NCBI RefSeq assembly: GCF_025642155.1
Contig: NZ_CP106798.1
Location: forward strand, 744,001 to 808,000
Direction: 5' to 3'
Source of the DNA: Streptomyces sp. HUAS 15-9
GTDB lineage: Bacteria > Actinomycetota > Actinomycetes > Streptomycetales > Streptomycetaceae
DNA: 64,000 bases
This document shows positions 51,518 through 60,139 of this stretch, one piece after another. The position numbers and the translations under genes are program-made. The number at the start of each line of letters is the position of its first letter. The first letter of the stretch is position 1. The notes beneath the pieces are model-generated. The model searched no databases and was not told the origin of the DNA. It was given only the letters and a program-made list of their open reading frames with translations.

Positions 51518-52077
51518 CGTGTCTCTCCTAGGGTGACGGCTTCGGCGGTCCGGGGTCGCGCCCCGGGCTCCGGGGGCGCGGCCAGTAGCTCTTCGATCAG
51601 CCGGACGGCCCGCGGTACGGCGTCGGAGACCGGCCCGCTGAGACCGATCCCCTCCTCCACGCAGGCCGGTTCGCAGCCCACGACCAGGGTGCGGCGCGGG
51701 GGCCGGCCGCCGGTTCCGGCGCACAGGGTGCCGAGCAGGGCGAGCACGGCGTCGGGGGTCATCCGGTGGCCGTCGAGCGGGGCGTGCTCCGTGCCGTACG
51801 CGCCGATGTCGTCGTGCTCGATCACATACAGGGTGCCGGGGGCTTCGCCGCGGGCCGTGGCGTCCACCAGGATCAGGGTGTCGTAGCCGTCGAGGAGTTG
51901 GTAGGCGAGGTGCACGCCCCGCACTCCGATGTCCACGGCCTCGACGCGGCCGGGGAGTTCACGTCCCGCGAGGACGCGCACGGTCTCCACGCCGAAGCCG
52001 TCGTCGCCGAGGAAGATGTTCCCGATGCCCGCGACGAGAACCCGGCCGTCACGGCCCCGCTCCGGGGAGTGACTCAT
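51514..52077 (-). CDS. Hydrogenase maturation protease (HyaD/HybD family)
   Basis: A 187-residue endopeptidase that trims the large subunit after nickel insertion. The nickel-sensing acidic residues are seen in VLVAGIGNIFLGDDGFGVET and VDIGVRGVHLAYQLLDGYDT, with VVGCEPACVEEGIGLSGPVS at the conserved third ligand region. The C-terminal 25 residues are extra. It follows the unknown 473-residue gene in a four-base overlap and overlaps the micro-protein gene, so it is fully integrated in the operon. Confidence 0.92.
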   Translation of the reverse strand: MSHSPERGRDGRVLVAGIGNIFLGDDGFGVETVRVLAGRELPGRVEAVDIGVRGVHLAYQLLDGYDTLILVDATARGEAPGTLYVIEHDDIGAYGTEHAPLDGHRMTPDAVLALLGTLCAGTGGRPPRRTLVVGCEPACVEEGIGLSGPVSDAVPRAVRLIEELLAAPPEPGARPRTAEAVTLGETR

Positions 52078-53495
52078 ACGTCGTCCTCCAGGGGGGTCAG
52101 TTCATCGGGCTGGAAGTACAGATAGCGGCCCTGTTCGCGGCGCAGGTCGGCGCCGGGGTCGCCGTTCACCGTCACCGCGAGGTGCACTCCGCCGTCCACG
52201 TCGTGCAGCACGGCCTCGACCGTCGCGGTGCGCCCGCGCAGGAACAGGTCCTGGGCGTCGGTGCGGCGCAGGCCGGGGTTCAGGACGACCCGGCTGCCGG
52301 CTCCCATCGGCCGCCCGCCGACCGTGACCCGGTCGCGGGCGGGGTCGAAGCCGGCGTCGGCCGCCGGGTCCCACCAGGGCTTGTCGGGCTGTGGTACGCC
52401 GTGTTCGTCGGGGAAGCCGTCGGCGGGCGCGGGCCGTGTCACCTCGCGCAGGCCGCGCACGGTGCCGTGCAGGCGCTCCAGTACCTCCGGGGGGAGCGAG
52501 TCGGCCAGGTCGATCACGGCGGCGGCCCGCTCGTCGGTGCCCCGTGCCTCGCGCTTCTCCTCGTCGGTGAGGGCGGCGGTGCGCAGGGCGAGGATCTCGT
52601 CGATCTCGGTGGCGTCGTACAGGGCGCCGGGGCTTTCGGGCGCGATGGCCGGGTGGTCCTCCAGGATGATGGGTGAGGACAGGACGACGTCGGCGCGGCC
52701 GGGTTCGCCCGCGAGCACCGGCCAGGTGTGCAGATTGCGGCAGGAGGCGATCGCGGCCTTCGCCCACTCGGGGGGACCGGTCATCGACAGGAACGACCCC
52801 TGGCTCAGCGCCATCAGGAGGTGGGCGGCCACGAGGGAGCGCGGGAGTGCCGCGTCCCGGTCGGCCGCGTGTCCGGACGGCGGCAGCCAGGTGCTGGTGT
52901 TCTCGGCGACCGCGGTGAGCCGCACGACCTGGTAGGGCCCGTCGAGTTCGCGCGCCGACAGGCGCAGGATTCCGCCGAGTTCCTCGTAGCGGCGGATCGT
53001 ACGGCCGACGGTGCGGCCGTTCTCGTCGAGGACGGGCTCGCTGTCCTCGCCCGCGGGGCGGTCGAAGGCGATGGTGACGTCTTTGGCGAGGAGGTCCGCG
53101 ACCGCCACGACGGCCTCGACGCGTTCCTCGACGCCCTCGTCCCAGGGGACCAGGACCCGGTCGGTGAGCCGGAGTTCGGGGACCGTCTCGAACCCGCCGT
53201 CCGCAAGCACCCGTTGGACCGTGCGCCGACGCGCGCGCAGGAAACGCAGTTCGACGGCGAGGGTGGCGCCCGACCGGGGTTCCATCAGGCACTCGGTGTG
53301 CTGGAAGGCGTGCTCCTCGCACTCGGCGCCCCAGGCGGGCGGCACCAGCACACCGAACTGCCAGCGCAGCCGGTTCTTCGCGGAGGAGGCTCGGTACGGG
53401 TAGAGCACATAGCCCTCGAAGAGCACGGCGTCGGCCACCTGCCGGGCGAGGGCGAGCCGTGCCTCGGTCTCGGGCGCGAACGTGGTCACGCTCAC
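52074..53495 (-). CDS. Hydrogenase operon protein of unknown function, 473 residues
   Basis: A soluble 473-residue protein: VLFEGYVLYPYRASSAKNRL near the start, a central region (ILRLSARELDGPYQVVRLTA; AHLLMALSQGSFLSMTGPPE), RADVVLSSPIILEDHPAIAP, and a C-terminal beta domain (GAGSRVVLNPGLRRTDAQDL; HDVDGGVHLAVTVNGDPGAD) likely to be a small OB-like fold. No hydrogenase cofactor motif is visible. GTG 53495 overlaps the DUF6084 stop (GTGA). Conserved position next to structural genes suggests an assembly or electron-transfer partner specific to group 1h hydrogenases. Confidence 0.75.
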   Translation of the reverse strand: MSVTTFAPETEARLALARQVADAVLFEGYVLYPYRASSAKNRLRWQFGVLVPPAWGAECEEHAFQHTECLMEPRSGATLAVELRFLRARRRTVQRVLADGGFETVPELRLTDRVLVPWDEGVEERVEAVVAVADLLAKDVTIAFDRPAGEDSEPVLDENGRTVGRTIRRYEELGGILRLSARELDGPYQVVRLTAVAENTSTWLPPSGHAADRDAALPRSLVAAHLLMALSQGSFLSMTGPPEWAKAAIASCRNLHTWPVLAGEPGRADVVLSSPIILEDHPAIAPESPGALYDATEIDEILALRTAALTDEEKREARGTDERAAAVIDLADSLPPEVLERLHGTVRGLREVTRPAPADGFPDEHGVPQPDKPWWDPAADAGFDPARDRVTVGGRPMGAGSRVVLNPGLRRTDAQDLFLRGRTATVEAVLHDVDGGVHLAVTVNGDPGADLRREQGRYLYFQPDELTPLEDDV

Positions 53496-54163
53496 GAAGC
53501 GGTCCTTCCGGTGATGACGGCGCCGGTGACGGACGCACTCCGGGTCTCGTCCAGCAGGGCCCGTACGGTCGCCTCCCAGGACGGCAGTGCCCTGCGTGAG
53601 CGGAAGGCGAGCAGGGCGACCATGGTGTCGCGGGGCAGCCGGATCCAGGCGCAGCCGGGGAAGTGCTGCTCGACCATCTCGCGCCAGGTCGCGACGGGCA
53701 TCCGGAACGTCGCCTCCCGGTCCCAGGGGACGGGTTCGACGCGGAAGCCGCCCTGTCCGGTGAAGGCGGTACCGGAGAAGAGCATCAGCAGCGGTACCTC
53801 GCCGCCGCTCAGGGCGTCGAGGTAGCGGGTCGCGGCGATGTCCATGTCGTAGGTGCAGGGCACCACCAGGTCCACCTCGGTCTCCCGGGTGAAGCCCGTG
53901 ACCATGAGCGGGACCTGTGCGAACTGCACCGGCTGGAGGGTGCTGCCCCACCGGGAGCGCTCGCCGAAGAGGTCGCTGAGCGCCTCGGCCTCGGCACCGT
54001 CGTAGCCGCGCCTGGCGGGCTCGATGCGGAGCTGGCAGTTCAGCAGGAGGGCGTGCACCGGTTCGTCGTCGGGTTTGGTGATGCGCAGCCGGAACACCAG
54101 GGTGGGTCCGGCGGCGTAGCGGTCCGCGCGTACGCCGGTGCAGGCGAAGGACAGTGCGGTCAC
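53492..54163 (-). CDS. DUF6084 family hydrogenase-associated protein
   Basis: A 223-residue soluble protein of the DUF6084 type (LSFACTGVRADRYAAGPTLV, LLLNCQLRIEPARRGYDGAE, TYDMDIAATRYLDAL, GVPLLMLFSGTAF-like segment). Beta-rich by appearance; the two cysteines in FACTG and LNCQL are not a typical cluster motif. GTG 54163 overlaps the preceding stop and its own stop overlaps the next start. Its role is unknown; the location argues for maturation or for holding the large subunit. Confidence 0.8.
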   Translation of the reverse strand: MTALSFACTGVRADRYAAGPTLVFRLRITKPDDEPVHALLLNCQLRIEPARRGYDGAEAEALSDLFGERSRWGSTLQPVQFAQVPLMVTGFTRETEVDLVVPCTYDMDIAATRYLDALSGGEVPLLMLFSGTAFTGQGGFRVEPVPWDREATFRMPVATWREMVEQHFPGCAWIRLPRDTMVALLAFRSRRALPSWEATVRALLDETRSASVTGAVITGRTAS

Positions 54164-54801
54164 GGCCGGTCCTCCTCGCCGACGGGCCGGGCGAGAGTCG
54201 CGACCCGTGCGAAGAACGCGTCCAGGGCGGCGCGGGCCTCGGCCCCGCCGTCGAAGCCCTGCCACAACAGGCGCATCCGCCCGACCAGTTCGTAGCAGAT
54301 GTCGATCGGTACGAGATGGCACTCGACACGGGCCTCGGTGCGGCGCAGCAGGAGTGCCTCGACGTCCGGTTCGAGCAGCCGGGCGAGTTCAGTGGCGGCG
54401 AGGACTCCCGTCCAGGCCTCCGGTTCGAGCTCGCTCTCGGTGGCGCCGGCCGGGCTCGGGTAGAGGGCCACCAGCCGGTCGAGTGCGGTGTTGCGGAAGA
54501 AGAAGGCGACACCGACCGGGATGCGCAGTGTGTCCCAGGCGTTGTCGTCGAGGCGGTGGTCGGGGTCGCTGAGGTAGCGGGCCGGGACCGGCCGGAAGCG
54601 GCCCGCGCCGGCGCCCGGCCGCTCCATCAGCAGGAAGCAGGACGGGCAGGCGCACACCAGCGCCCGCTGCTCGGTGTCCACGAGGTGGCGGTGCTCTCCC
54701 TCGGCGACGACGACCGAGCACAGTCCGCACCGTTCGGGCCGCGGCGGGCGTTCGGTGAGGAATCTGCGCAGGCCGGACGCCGGGGCCGACGTCGCGGTCA
54801 T
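54160..54801 (-). CDS. DUF5947 family hydrogenase-associated protein
   Basis: A 213-residue protein with a conserved N-terminal metal-type site: RCGLCSVVVAEGEHRHLVDT followed by LVCACPSCFLLMERPGAG gives CxxC and CxCxxC patterns suitable for zinc or an iron-sulfur cluster. The remainder is alpha/beta (TLRIPVGVAFFFRNTALDRL; RVECHLVPIDICYELVGRMR). Such a rubredoxin-like site in an operon for oxygen-tolerant hydrogenase could support assembly under air, as HoxR-type proteins do; this is inference. Overlaps both neighbours by four bases. Confidence 0.8.
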   Translation of the reverse strand: MTATSAPASGLRRFLTERPPRPERCGLCSVVVAEGEHRHLVDTEQRALVCACPSCFLLMERPGAGAGRFRPVPARYLSDPDHRLDDNAWDTLRIPVGVAFFFRNTALDRLVALYPSPAGATESELEPEAWTGVLAATELARLLEPDVEALLLRRTEARVECHLVPIDICYELVGRMRLLWQGFDGGAEARAALDAFFARVATLARPVGEEDRP

Positions 54802-55343
54802 CCGCGGGCCCCGGGCCGGGTGCCGATCTGGAGCAGCGCGGGCTCGGCCGGGGCGTCGGCGCTGCGCACCTCGACGGCCGTGACCTCCGGTACGAAGCAG
54901 GTGAGGGCGTCCTCGGCCGCCTGCCGCACCGCCGACTCGGTGGCGGCACAGCCGCAGCCCACGCCGGCCGCCGCCCGCAGCCGGAGCGTGCCCGTGGGCT
55001 CGTCGAAGTCCTCGACCTCCAGGCCCTGGTCCGGGACGGTGGCCAGGGCACGGGCGATGCGGGCCTCCCGGTTCTCGGGGTGGAGGTCGTGCAGCACCAG
55101 CAGGCCGGCCACGAGTTCGTCGCCGAGCAGGGCCTCGACGGGGGCGCCCGCGGACAGCAGGTCCACGATCCGGGCGAGCCCTGCGCCGTAGAACTCCATG
55201 AGGGACCGCACCAGTTCCTCCGCCGCGGCGACCGCGGTGGTGTCGCCGGTGGCGGCCAGGCGGTCGAGGACGTCCTCGATCCGCCGCCCGGCCTCTTCCG
55301 CGCTCATCGGGCGCGTGGCGGCGGCCGCCGTGGGCGCGCTCAT
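54798..55343 (-). CDS. NifU-like C-terminal domain protein
   Basis: A 181-residue protein. The N-terminal half is helical (MSAEEAGRRIEDVLDRLAAT; VRSLMEFYGAGLARIVDLLS), and the C-terminal part matches the NifU/Nfu cluster-transfer fold (LRLRAAAGVGCGCAATESAV, then EVTAVEV). The usual CxxC pair is reduced to CxC (GCGCA), so cluster binding may differ. ATG 55343 overlaps the stop of the large subunit gene. It probably supplies iron-sulfur clusters to the small subunit. Confidence 0.8.
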   Translation of the reverse strand: MSAPTAAAATRPMSAEEAGRRIEDVLDRLAATGDTTAVAAAEELVRSLMEFYGAGLARIVDLLSAGAPVEALLGDELVAGLLVLHDLHPENREARIARALATVPDQGLEVEDFDEPTGTLRLRAAAGVGCGCAATESAVRQAAEDALTCFVPEVTAVEVRSADAPAEPALLQIGTRPGARG

Positions 55344-57124
55344 CCGCCCAGTCCGCTCAGGCCGGTGGGCACGTGCATCTTCTGCACGGTCCTGCCGCCG
55401 CCGACGTACATGTGGACACCGCAGGGCAGACAGGGGTCGAAGCTGCGCACGGTGCGCATGATGTCGATGCCCTTGAAGTTCTCCGGGGAGTTCTCCTCGA
55501 AGATAGGGGTGTTCTGCACGGCGTCCTCGTACGGGCCGGGTGTGCCGTAGGAGTCCCGGACGCTGGCGTTCCACGGGGTGGGCGGGTAGGGGTGGTAGTT
55601 GGCGATCTTGCCGTCGCGGATCACCATGTGGTGGGAGAGGACACCGCGGACCGCCTCGGTGAAGCCGACGCCGATGCTCTCGTCGGGGACCTCGAACTTC
55701 TCCCAGGTCTGGGTGCGTCCGGCGCGGACCTCGTCCAGGGCCTGTTCGGCGAAGTGCAGGGCGAGGGCGGCGGTGTAGGCCTGGAAGTAGGTGCGCGCGC
55801 GGTTGCGTTCGAGCGCGTTGCTCCACTGCGGGATCTTCCACTCGAAGGTGGTCTCGGGCTTGGTCATGGTGCGCGGCAGGTTGATGATCACGCTGTGGCC
55901 GGTGGACTTGACGCCGCCGGTGTCGACGAGTCCGGCCAGGGCGGTGGTCCACAGGCGGGCGATGGGGCCGCCGCCGGTGTCCAGGGCGAGGTGGTCCTTG
56001 CCGTCGAACCAGCGCGGGGACATGACCCAGCTGTACTTGTCGTCGAAGTCCCGCTTCTGCGGGGCCGGGATGGTGTGCTGGTTCCAGGGGTGGCGCGGGT
56101 CGACCGGGTTGCCGAGCGGGTCGTGGGTGACGAAGAGGTCCTTGCCCTCCCAGTCCTCGTAGTACGAGCTGCCCAGCAGGATGCGGATGCCCAGGTTGAT
56201 CTGGGTGAGGTCGGTGGTGATCAGCTTGCCGTCGACGACGATGCCGGGGGTGACGAACATCCGCCGGCCCCAGTCGGTCATGTTGGCGTAGGTGAAGTCG
56301 CAGTACTCGGGGTCGTTGAGCGCTCCCCAGCAGCCGAGCAGGACCCGGCGGCGGCCGACCTCCTCGTAGCCGGGCATGGCCTCGTAGAAGAAGTCGAAGA
56401 GGTCGTCGTGGAGCGGGACGACCCGCTTCATGAACTCGACGTAGCGCATCAGACGGCTGAGGTAGTCCGTGAAGAGCTGGACGGAGGCGTTGGTGCCGAC
56501 GCCGCCGGGGTAGAGCGTGGAGGGGTGGACGTGGCGACCCTCCATCAGGCAGAACATCTCGCGGGTGTAGCGGCTGACCTGGAGCGCCTCACGGTAGAAC
56601 TCGCCCTCGAGGGGGTTGAGGGACCGCATGATGTCGGCGATGGTGCGGTAGCCGTGCTCCGCGGCGTGCGGGGCCTCGGTGCGCTCGGCGAGTTCGAGGA
56701 CGCCGGGGTTGGTCTCCTTGACCATCTTCTCGCAGTAGTCGACCCCGACCAGGTTCTCCTGGAAGATGTTGTGGTCGAACATGTACTCGGCGGCCTCGCC
56801 GAGGTTGATGACCCACTCGCCGAGGTGCGGGGGCTTCACGCCGTAGGCCATGTTCTGCGTGTACACCGAGCAGGTGGCGTGGTTGTCGCCGCAGATGCCG
56901 CAGATGCGGCTGGTGATGAAGTGGGCGTCGCGCGGGTCCTTGCCCCGCATGAAGACGCTGTAGCCGCGGAAGACCGACGAGGTGCTGTAGCACTCGGCGA
57001 CCCGCTTCTGCTTGAAGTCGATCTTCGTATGGATGCCCAGGCTGCCCACGATCCGGGTGATCGGGTCCCAGGACATCTCCATCAGGCCGCTGCCGTCGCC
57101 GGCCGCCTTGGTCTTCGGGGTCAT
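55340..57124 (-). CDS. hhyL: [NiFe] hydrogenase large subunit, group 1h/5 (HhyL type)
   Basis: A 594-residue catalytic subunit that splits H2 at the NiFe centre. The N-terminal ligand motif TSRICGICGDNHATC has Cys75 and Cys78; the C-terminal motif SFDPCLPCGVH has Cys565 and Cys568, followed after His571 by a 23-residue extension (MYVGGGRTVQKMHVPTGLSG) of the kind the endopeptidase removes. Long insertions (TTDLTQINLGIRILLGSSYY; DDKYSWVMSPRWFDGKDHLA) match actinobacterial high-affinity enzymes that scavenge atmospheric H2. It lies 71 bases after the small subunit. Confidence 0.95.
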   Translation of the reverse strand: MTPKTKAAGDGSGLMEMSWDPITRIVGSLGIHTKIDFKQKRVAECYSTSSVFRGYSVFMRGKDPRDAHFITSRICGICGDNHATCSVYTQNMAYGVKPPHLGEWVINLGEAAEYMFDHNIFQENLVGVDYCEKMVKETNPGVLELAERTEAPHAAEHGYRTIADIMRSLNPLEGEFYREALQVSRYTREMFCLMEGRHVHPSTLYPGGVGTNASVQLFTDYLSRLMRYVEFMKRVVPLHDDLFDFFYEAMPGYEEVGRRRVLLGCWGALNDPEYCDFTYANMTDWGRRMFVTPGIVVDGKLITTDLTQINLGIRILLGSSYYEDWEGKDLFVTHDPLGNPVDPRHPWNQHTIPAPQKRDFDDKYSWVMSPRWFDGKDHLALDTGGGPIARLWTTALAGLVDTGGVKSTGHSVIINLPRTMTKPETTFEWKIPQWSNALERNRARTYFQAYTAALALHFAEQALDEVRAGRTQTWEKFEVPDESIGVGFTEAVRGVLSHHMVIRDGKIANYHPYPPTPWNASVRDSYGTPGPYEDAVQNTPIFEENSPENFKGIDIMRTVRSFDPCLPCGVHMYVGGGRTVQKMHVPTGLSGLGG

Positions 57125-57195
57125 GGTCTGTGTGGTGTCCTTCGTGTGCCGGGGGTCGGAAGGTGGGCGGGGGTGGGGTCAGGCGCGCCGCGGGT

Positions 57196-58284
57196 TCACC
57201 ACGGACGCCGGTATCCGGTGGTGAGCTTGCGGCCCTTGTGGCGCCACTTCGGCTCTTTGTCGACGGTGTGGAGCGTGACGGAGCGCAGCCTGCGGATCAC
57301 GGCTCCGTAGGCTCCGCTCGCCGTGGTGGAGAAGGTCGCGCCGGGGGGCTGGTCCATGAAGGGCATGAACTTGTCGGGGAAGCCGGGCATGGTGCAGGCG
57401 ATGCAGATGCCGCCGACGTTCGGGCAGCCGCCGATGCCGTTCATCCATCCCCGTTTGGGCACGTTGCACTTGACGACCGGGCCCCAGCAGCCGAGCTTGA
57501 CCAGGCACTTGGGCGAGTCGTACGTCGAGGCGAAGTCGCCCTGTTCGTAGTAGCCGGCGCGGTCGCAGCCCTCGTGCACGGTGGCGCCGAACAGCCAGGA
57601 CGGACGGAGCTTGTCGTCCAGTGGGATCATCGGGGCGGAGCCGGCCGCCTGGTAGAGCAGATAAGTGAGCGTCTCGGCGAAGTTGTCGGGCTGGATCGGG
57701 CAGCCCGGGACGCACACGATGGGGATGCCGGCCTTGGACTTCCAGTCCCAGCCGAGGTAGTCGGGCACGCCCATGGCACCGGTCGGGTTGCCCTCCATGG
57801 CGTGGATGCCGCCGTACGTGGCGCAGGTGCCGATCGCGACGACGGCCAGGGCCTTGGGCGCGAGGCGGTCGATCCACTCGCTGGTGGTGATGGGCTGGCC
57901 GGTGGCCGGGTCGTCGCCGAAGCCGCACCAGTAGCCCTCGGGCTTGATGGCCTCGTTCGGTACGGACCCCTCGACGACCAGCACGAAGGGGTCGATCTCG
58001 CCGCGCTCACCCTTGAAGAACCACTCGATGAACGTGTCGGCACCGCCGACCGGCCCGCATTCGAAGTCGATCAGGGGCCAGTGGACCTCGATCTTCGGCA
58101 GTCCGGGCAGCACACCGAGAGCGATCTGCTCGATGCTCGGCTGCATCGCGGCCGTCAGCGCGACCGAGTCGCCGTCGCAGCTCAGTCCGGCGTTGATCCA
58201 GAGGATGTGGATCGTGGGCGTCTCGTCGGCGGGCGCGCCCGCGGTGTGCGTGGTGCCGGCCGTGTCGGGCGTCGCCGGTGTCAT
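57196..58284 (-). CDS. hhyS: [NiFe] hydrogenase small subunit, group 1h/5 (HhyS type)
   Basis: A 362-residue electron-transfer subunit with three cluster sites. The proximal site begins LWINAGLSCDGDSVALT, where Cys36 and Asp39 give CxxD instead of CxxC, as described for the actinobacterial-type enzyme with a 3Cys/1Asp cluster and good oxygen tolerance. Further ligands are in AIGTCATYGGIHAM, VCVPGCPIQPDN, HEGCDRAGYYEQGDFAS, LVKLGCWGPVVKCNVPKRGW, GGCPNVGGICIACTMPG. There is no Tat signal, so the enzyme is on the cytoplasmic side. ATG 58284 has GAGGAGG upstream; preceding in-frame codons lack homology. Confidence 0.95.
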   Translation of the reverse strand: MTPATPDTAGTTHTAGAPADETPTIHILWINAGLSCDGDSVALTAAMQPSIEQIALGVLPGLPKIEVHWPLIDFECGPVGGADTFIEWFFKGERGEIDPFVLVVEGSVPNEAIKPEGYWCGFGDDPATGQPITTSEWIDRLAPKALAVVAIGTCATYGGIHAMEGNPTGAMGVPDYLGWDWKSKAGIPIVCVPGCPIQPDNFAETLTYLLYQAAGSAPMIPLDDKLRPSWLFGATVHEGCDRAGYYEQGDFASTYDSPKCLVKLGCWGPVVKCNVPKRGWMNGIGGCPNVGGICIACTMPGFPDKFMPFMDQPPGATFSTTASGAYGAVIRRLRSVTLHTVDKEPKWRHKGRKLTTGYRRPW

Positions 58285-58354
58285 GGGACCGCCTCCTCGG
58301 GGAGGTAAAGGACGAAGGCATGCTTTTCGGCTGATGGATTCCTTGTATTTCTTG

Positions 58355-60139
58355 CTACCAGTGGTCCGGTGGCGATGAGACGCGGACGACGTCCGTTCCA
58401 GTGACGCCGGCGGCGTCCGTCGCAGTGATGCCGGCCCCGGACGGGTCCGGTCCCGCGGCTGCCCGGGCGGGGCCTGCGGCGAGGTGCGACGGTGTGCCCG
58501 CGGGCCGCTCCTTGCGGACGAACGCGCGGCGCAGCGCGTGGTACGGGGCGCCCGGGTCGTCGAAGGTCCGGCGCATGCGGGCCAGCTCCCGCTCCCGGAA
58601 CGCGGCGAGGGGTTCGGTGCTCTCCTGGCGGTCGAGCGACTCCTTCTTCGCGGCGATGCGGGACGGTGTGCCCGGCAGCACGGCCAGCCGGACGGCCAGA
58701 GCACCCACTTCGGCGGCGAAGTCCCCGGGCCCGCAGTCGATCACCCGGTCGACGAGACCCAGGCTCGCGGCGCTCGCGGCGCTCATCGGCAGGGCCTCGC
58801 GCATGAGCCGGCCGGCCGTGGCGGGGCCGACCCTGCGGGGCAGCGTGTACGTCCAGTACTCGGAGCCGTACAGGCCCATCAGCCGGTAGTGCGGGTTCAG
58901 TACCGCCCCGGCCCGGCACCACACCTCGTCGGCCGCCAGGGCGAGCATCACGCCGCCGGCCGCGGCGTTGCCCCCGACGGCGCAGACGACGAGCCGGTCG
59001 GTGGTCGTCAGGACCGCCTCGACCAGGTCGTCGATGGCGTTGATGTTCGCCCAGGACTCCGCGGCGGGGTCGGCGGCGGCCTCGATGACGCCCAGGTGGA
59101 TGCCGTTGGAGAAGAAGTCCCGCTGCCCGCCCAGTACCAGCACGGCCGTCGGGCGTGCGCACGCCTCGCGGTACGCGGCGAGCAGGCGCCGGCATCGCGC
59201 GGTGCTCATGGCACCGCCGGGGAACGAGAACGACAGGAAACCGACGTTCCCCTCCTCCCGGTAGCGGATGTCCGCCCAGTTCTTCCCGGCCAGGGCCGGT
59301 GACGTGGACAGCTCCGGCAGGGGCGGCAGTCGGTCACCGAGGGCCGTCACCGCCGACTGCTTGAACGTGGGCGGCCGGCCCCCGACGCGTCGGCGCCGCA
59401 GCTCCGGGATCCAGACGGCGCCGTCCCTCGTGGCCCGGCAGATCGCTCCCGCCCGGGTGGCCAGCAGCGCTCCCGGGGCGCCGTGGAGTCCGGCCTCGGG
59501 GTGGCCGCCGTGCAGATACCACTCGTCGCCGAGCAGGACGTCGAGCACGCCGGGCTGCGAGTCCGCGGCGCGGAGCTTGCGGACGACGGTCTCGGTGGAG
59601 TCCGCCGCCCAGTCGATCCGGCGCACGCTCTGGTCGAGGTACGGGCGGGTGTACCCGGCGTCCTGGCGCAGCGGGGTGTGCCCCCCGTCGGCGAAACGGT
59701 CCACGGCGAGCAGCACGGCCGACAGCGCGGCGTCGGCGATCTCGCCCCGGTACAGGTCGCTCTTGGACACCGGCGGGACCGGGCAGCGCACGGACGCCCA
59801 CACGGCGCCGGCGTCCATCTCCTCCTCCGCCTGAAGAACCGTCACTCCCCAGTGCTGGACGCCCTCCTGGACGGCCCAGTCGAGCGAGGACGGGCCCCGG
59901 TCCCCGACCGGCCCCGGGTGGACGATGAAGCAGGGCCGGGCGGACCACACCTCGCGGGGGATCGCCGTCTTCAGCATCGGGGCCAGGACCAGTTGGGGGG
60001 CGTGCCGCTCGACGGCCCGCGCGAGCGAACGGCCCGGCAGGGCGAGCTCCACCGCGACCGTGTGGCCGCGGTCGCGCAGCTCGGCGTGGACGCGCTGGGT
60101 GAGGCTGTTGAAGGCGCTGGCCACGAGCAGGATGTGCAC
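58355..60139 (-). CDS. hypX: HypX, hydrogenase maturation protein (CO ligand synthesis under air)
   Basis: A 594-residue HypX. The N-terminal half is formyl-tetrahydrofolate hydrolase/transferase-like (ILLVASAFNSLTQRVHAELR; CFIVHPGPVGDRGPSSLDWA). The C-terminal half is a crotonase/enoyl-CoA hydratase-like module (GNVGFLSFSFPGGAMSTARC; LVLGGQRDFFSNGIHLGVIE; VGGNAAAGGVMLALAADEVW). In Ralstonia HypX converts the formyl group to CO for the Fe(CN)2CO centre when oxygen is present. GTG 60139 has GGGAG before it. The tail (540-594) is Ala/Gly/Thr-rich and unstructured. First gene of the operon, 71 bases ahead of the small subunit. Confidence 0.92.
   Translation of the reverse strand: MHILLVASAFNSLTQRVHAELRDRGHTVAVELALPGRSLARAVERHAPQLVLAPMLKTAIPREVWSARPCFIVHPGPVGDRGPSSLDWAVQEGVQHWGVTVLQAEEEMDAGAVWASVRCPVPPVSKSDLYRGEIADAALSAVLLAVDRFADGGHTPLRQDAGYTRPYLDQSVRRIDWAADSTETVVRKLRAADSQPGVLDVLLGDEWYLHGGHPEAGLHGAPGALLATRAGAICRATRDGAVWIPELRRRRVGGRPPTFKQSAVTALGDRLPPLPELSTSPALAGKNWADIRYREEGNVGFLSFSFPGGAMSTARCRRLLAAYREACARPTAVLVLGGQRDFFSNGIHLGVIEAAADPAAESWANINAIDDLVEAVLTTTDRLVVCAVGGNAAAGGVMLALAADEVWCRAGAVLNPHYRLMGLYGSEYWTYTLPRRVGPATAGRLMREALPMSAASAASLGLVDRVIDCGPGDFAAEVGALAVRLAVLPGTPSRIAAKKESLDRQESTEPLAAFRERELARMRRTFDDPGAPYHALRRAFVRKERPAGTPSHLAAGPARAAAGPDPSGAGITATDAAGVTGTDVVRVSSPPDHW

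Noticed and set aside
55373..57310. Long open frame of 645 codons opposite the hydrogenase large subunit
   Set aside because: Antisense shadow: third-position GC keeps the opposite strand open; the minus strand has clear family motifs and the plus frame has none.
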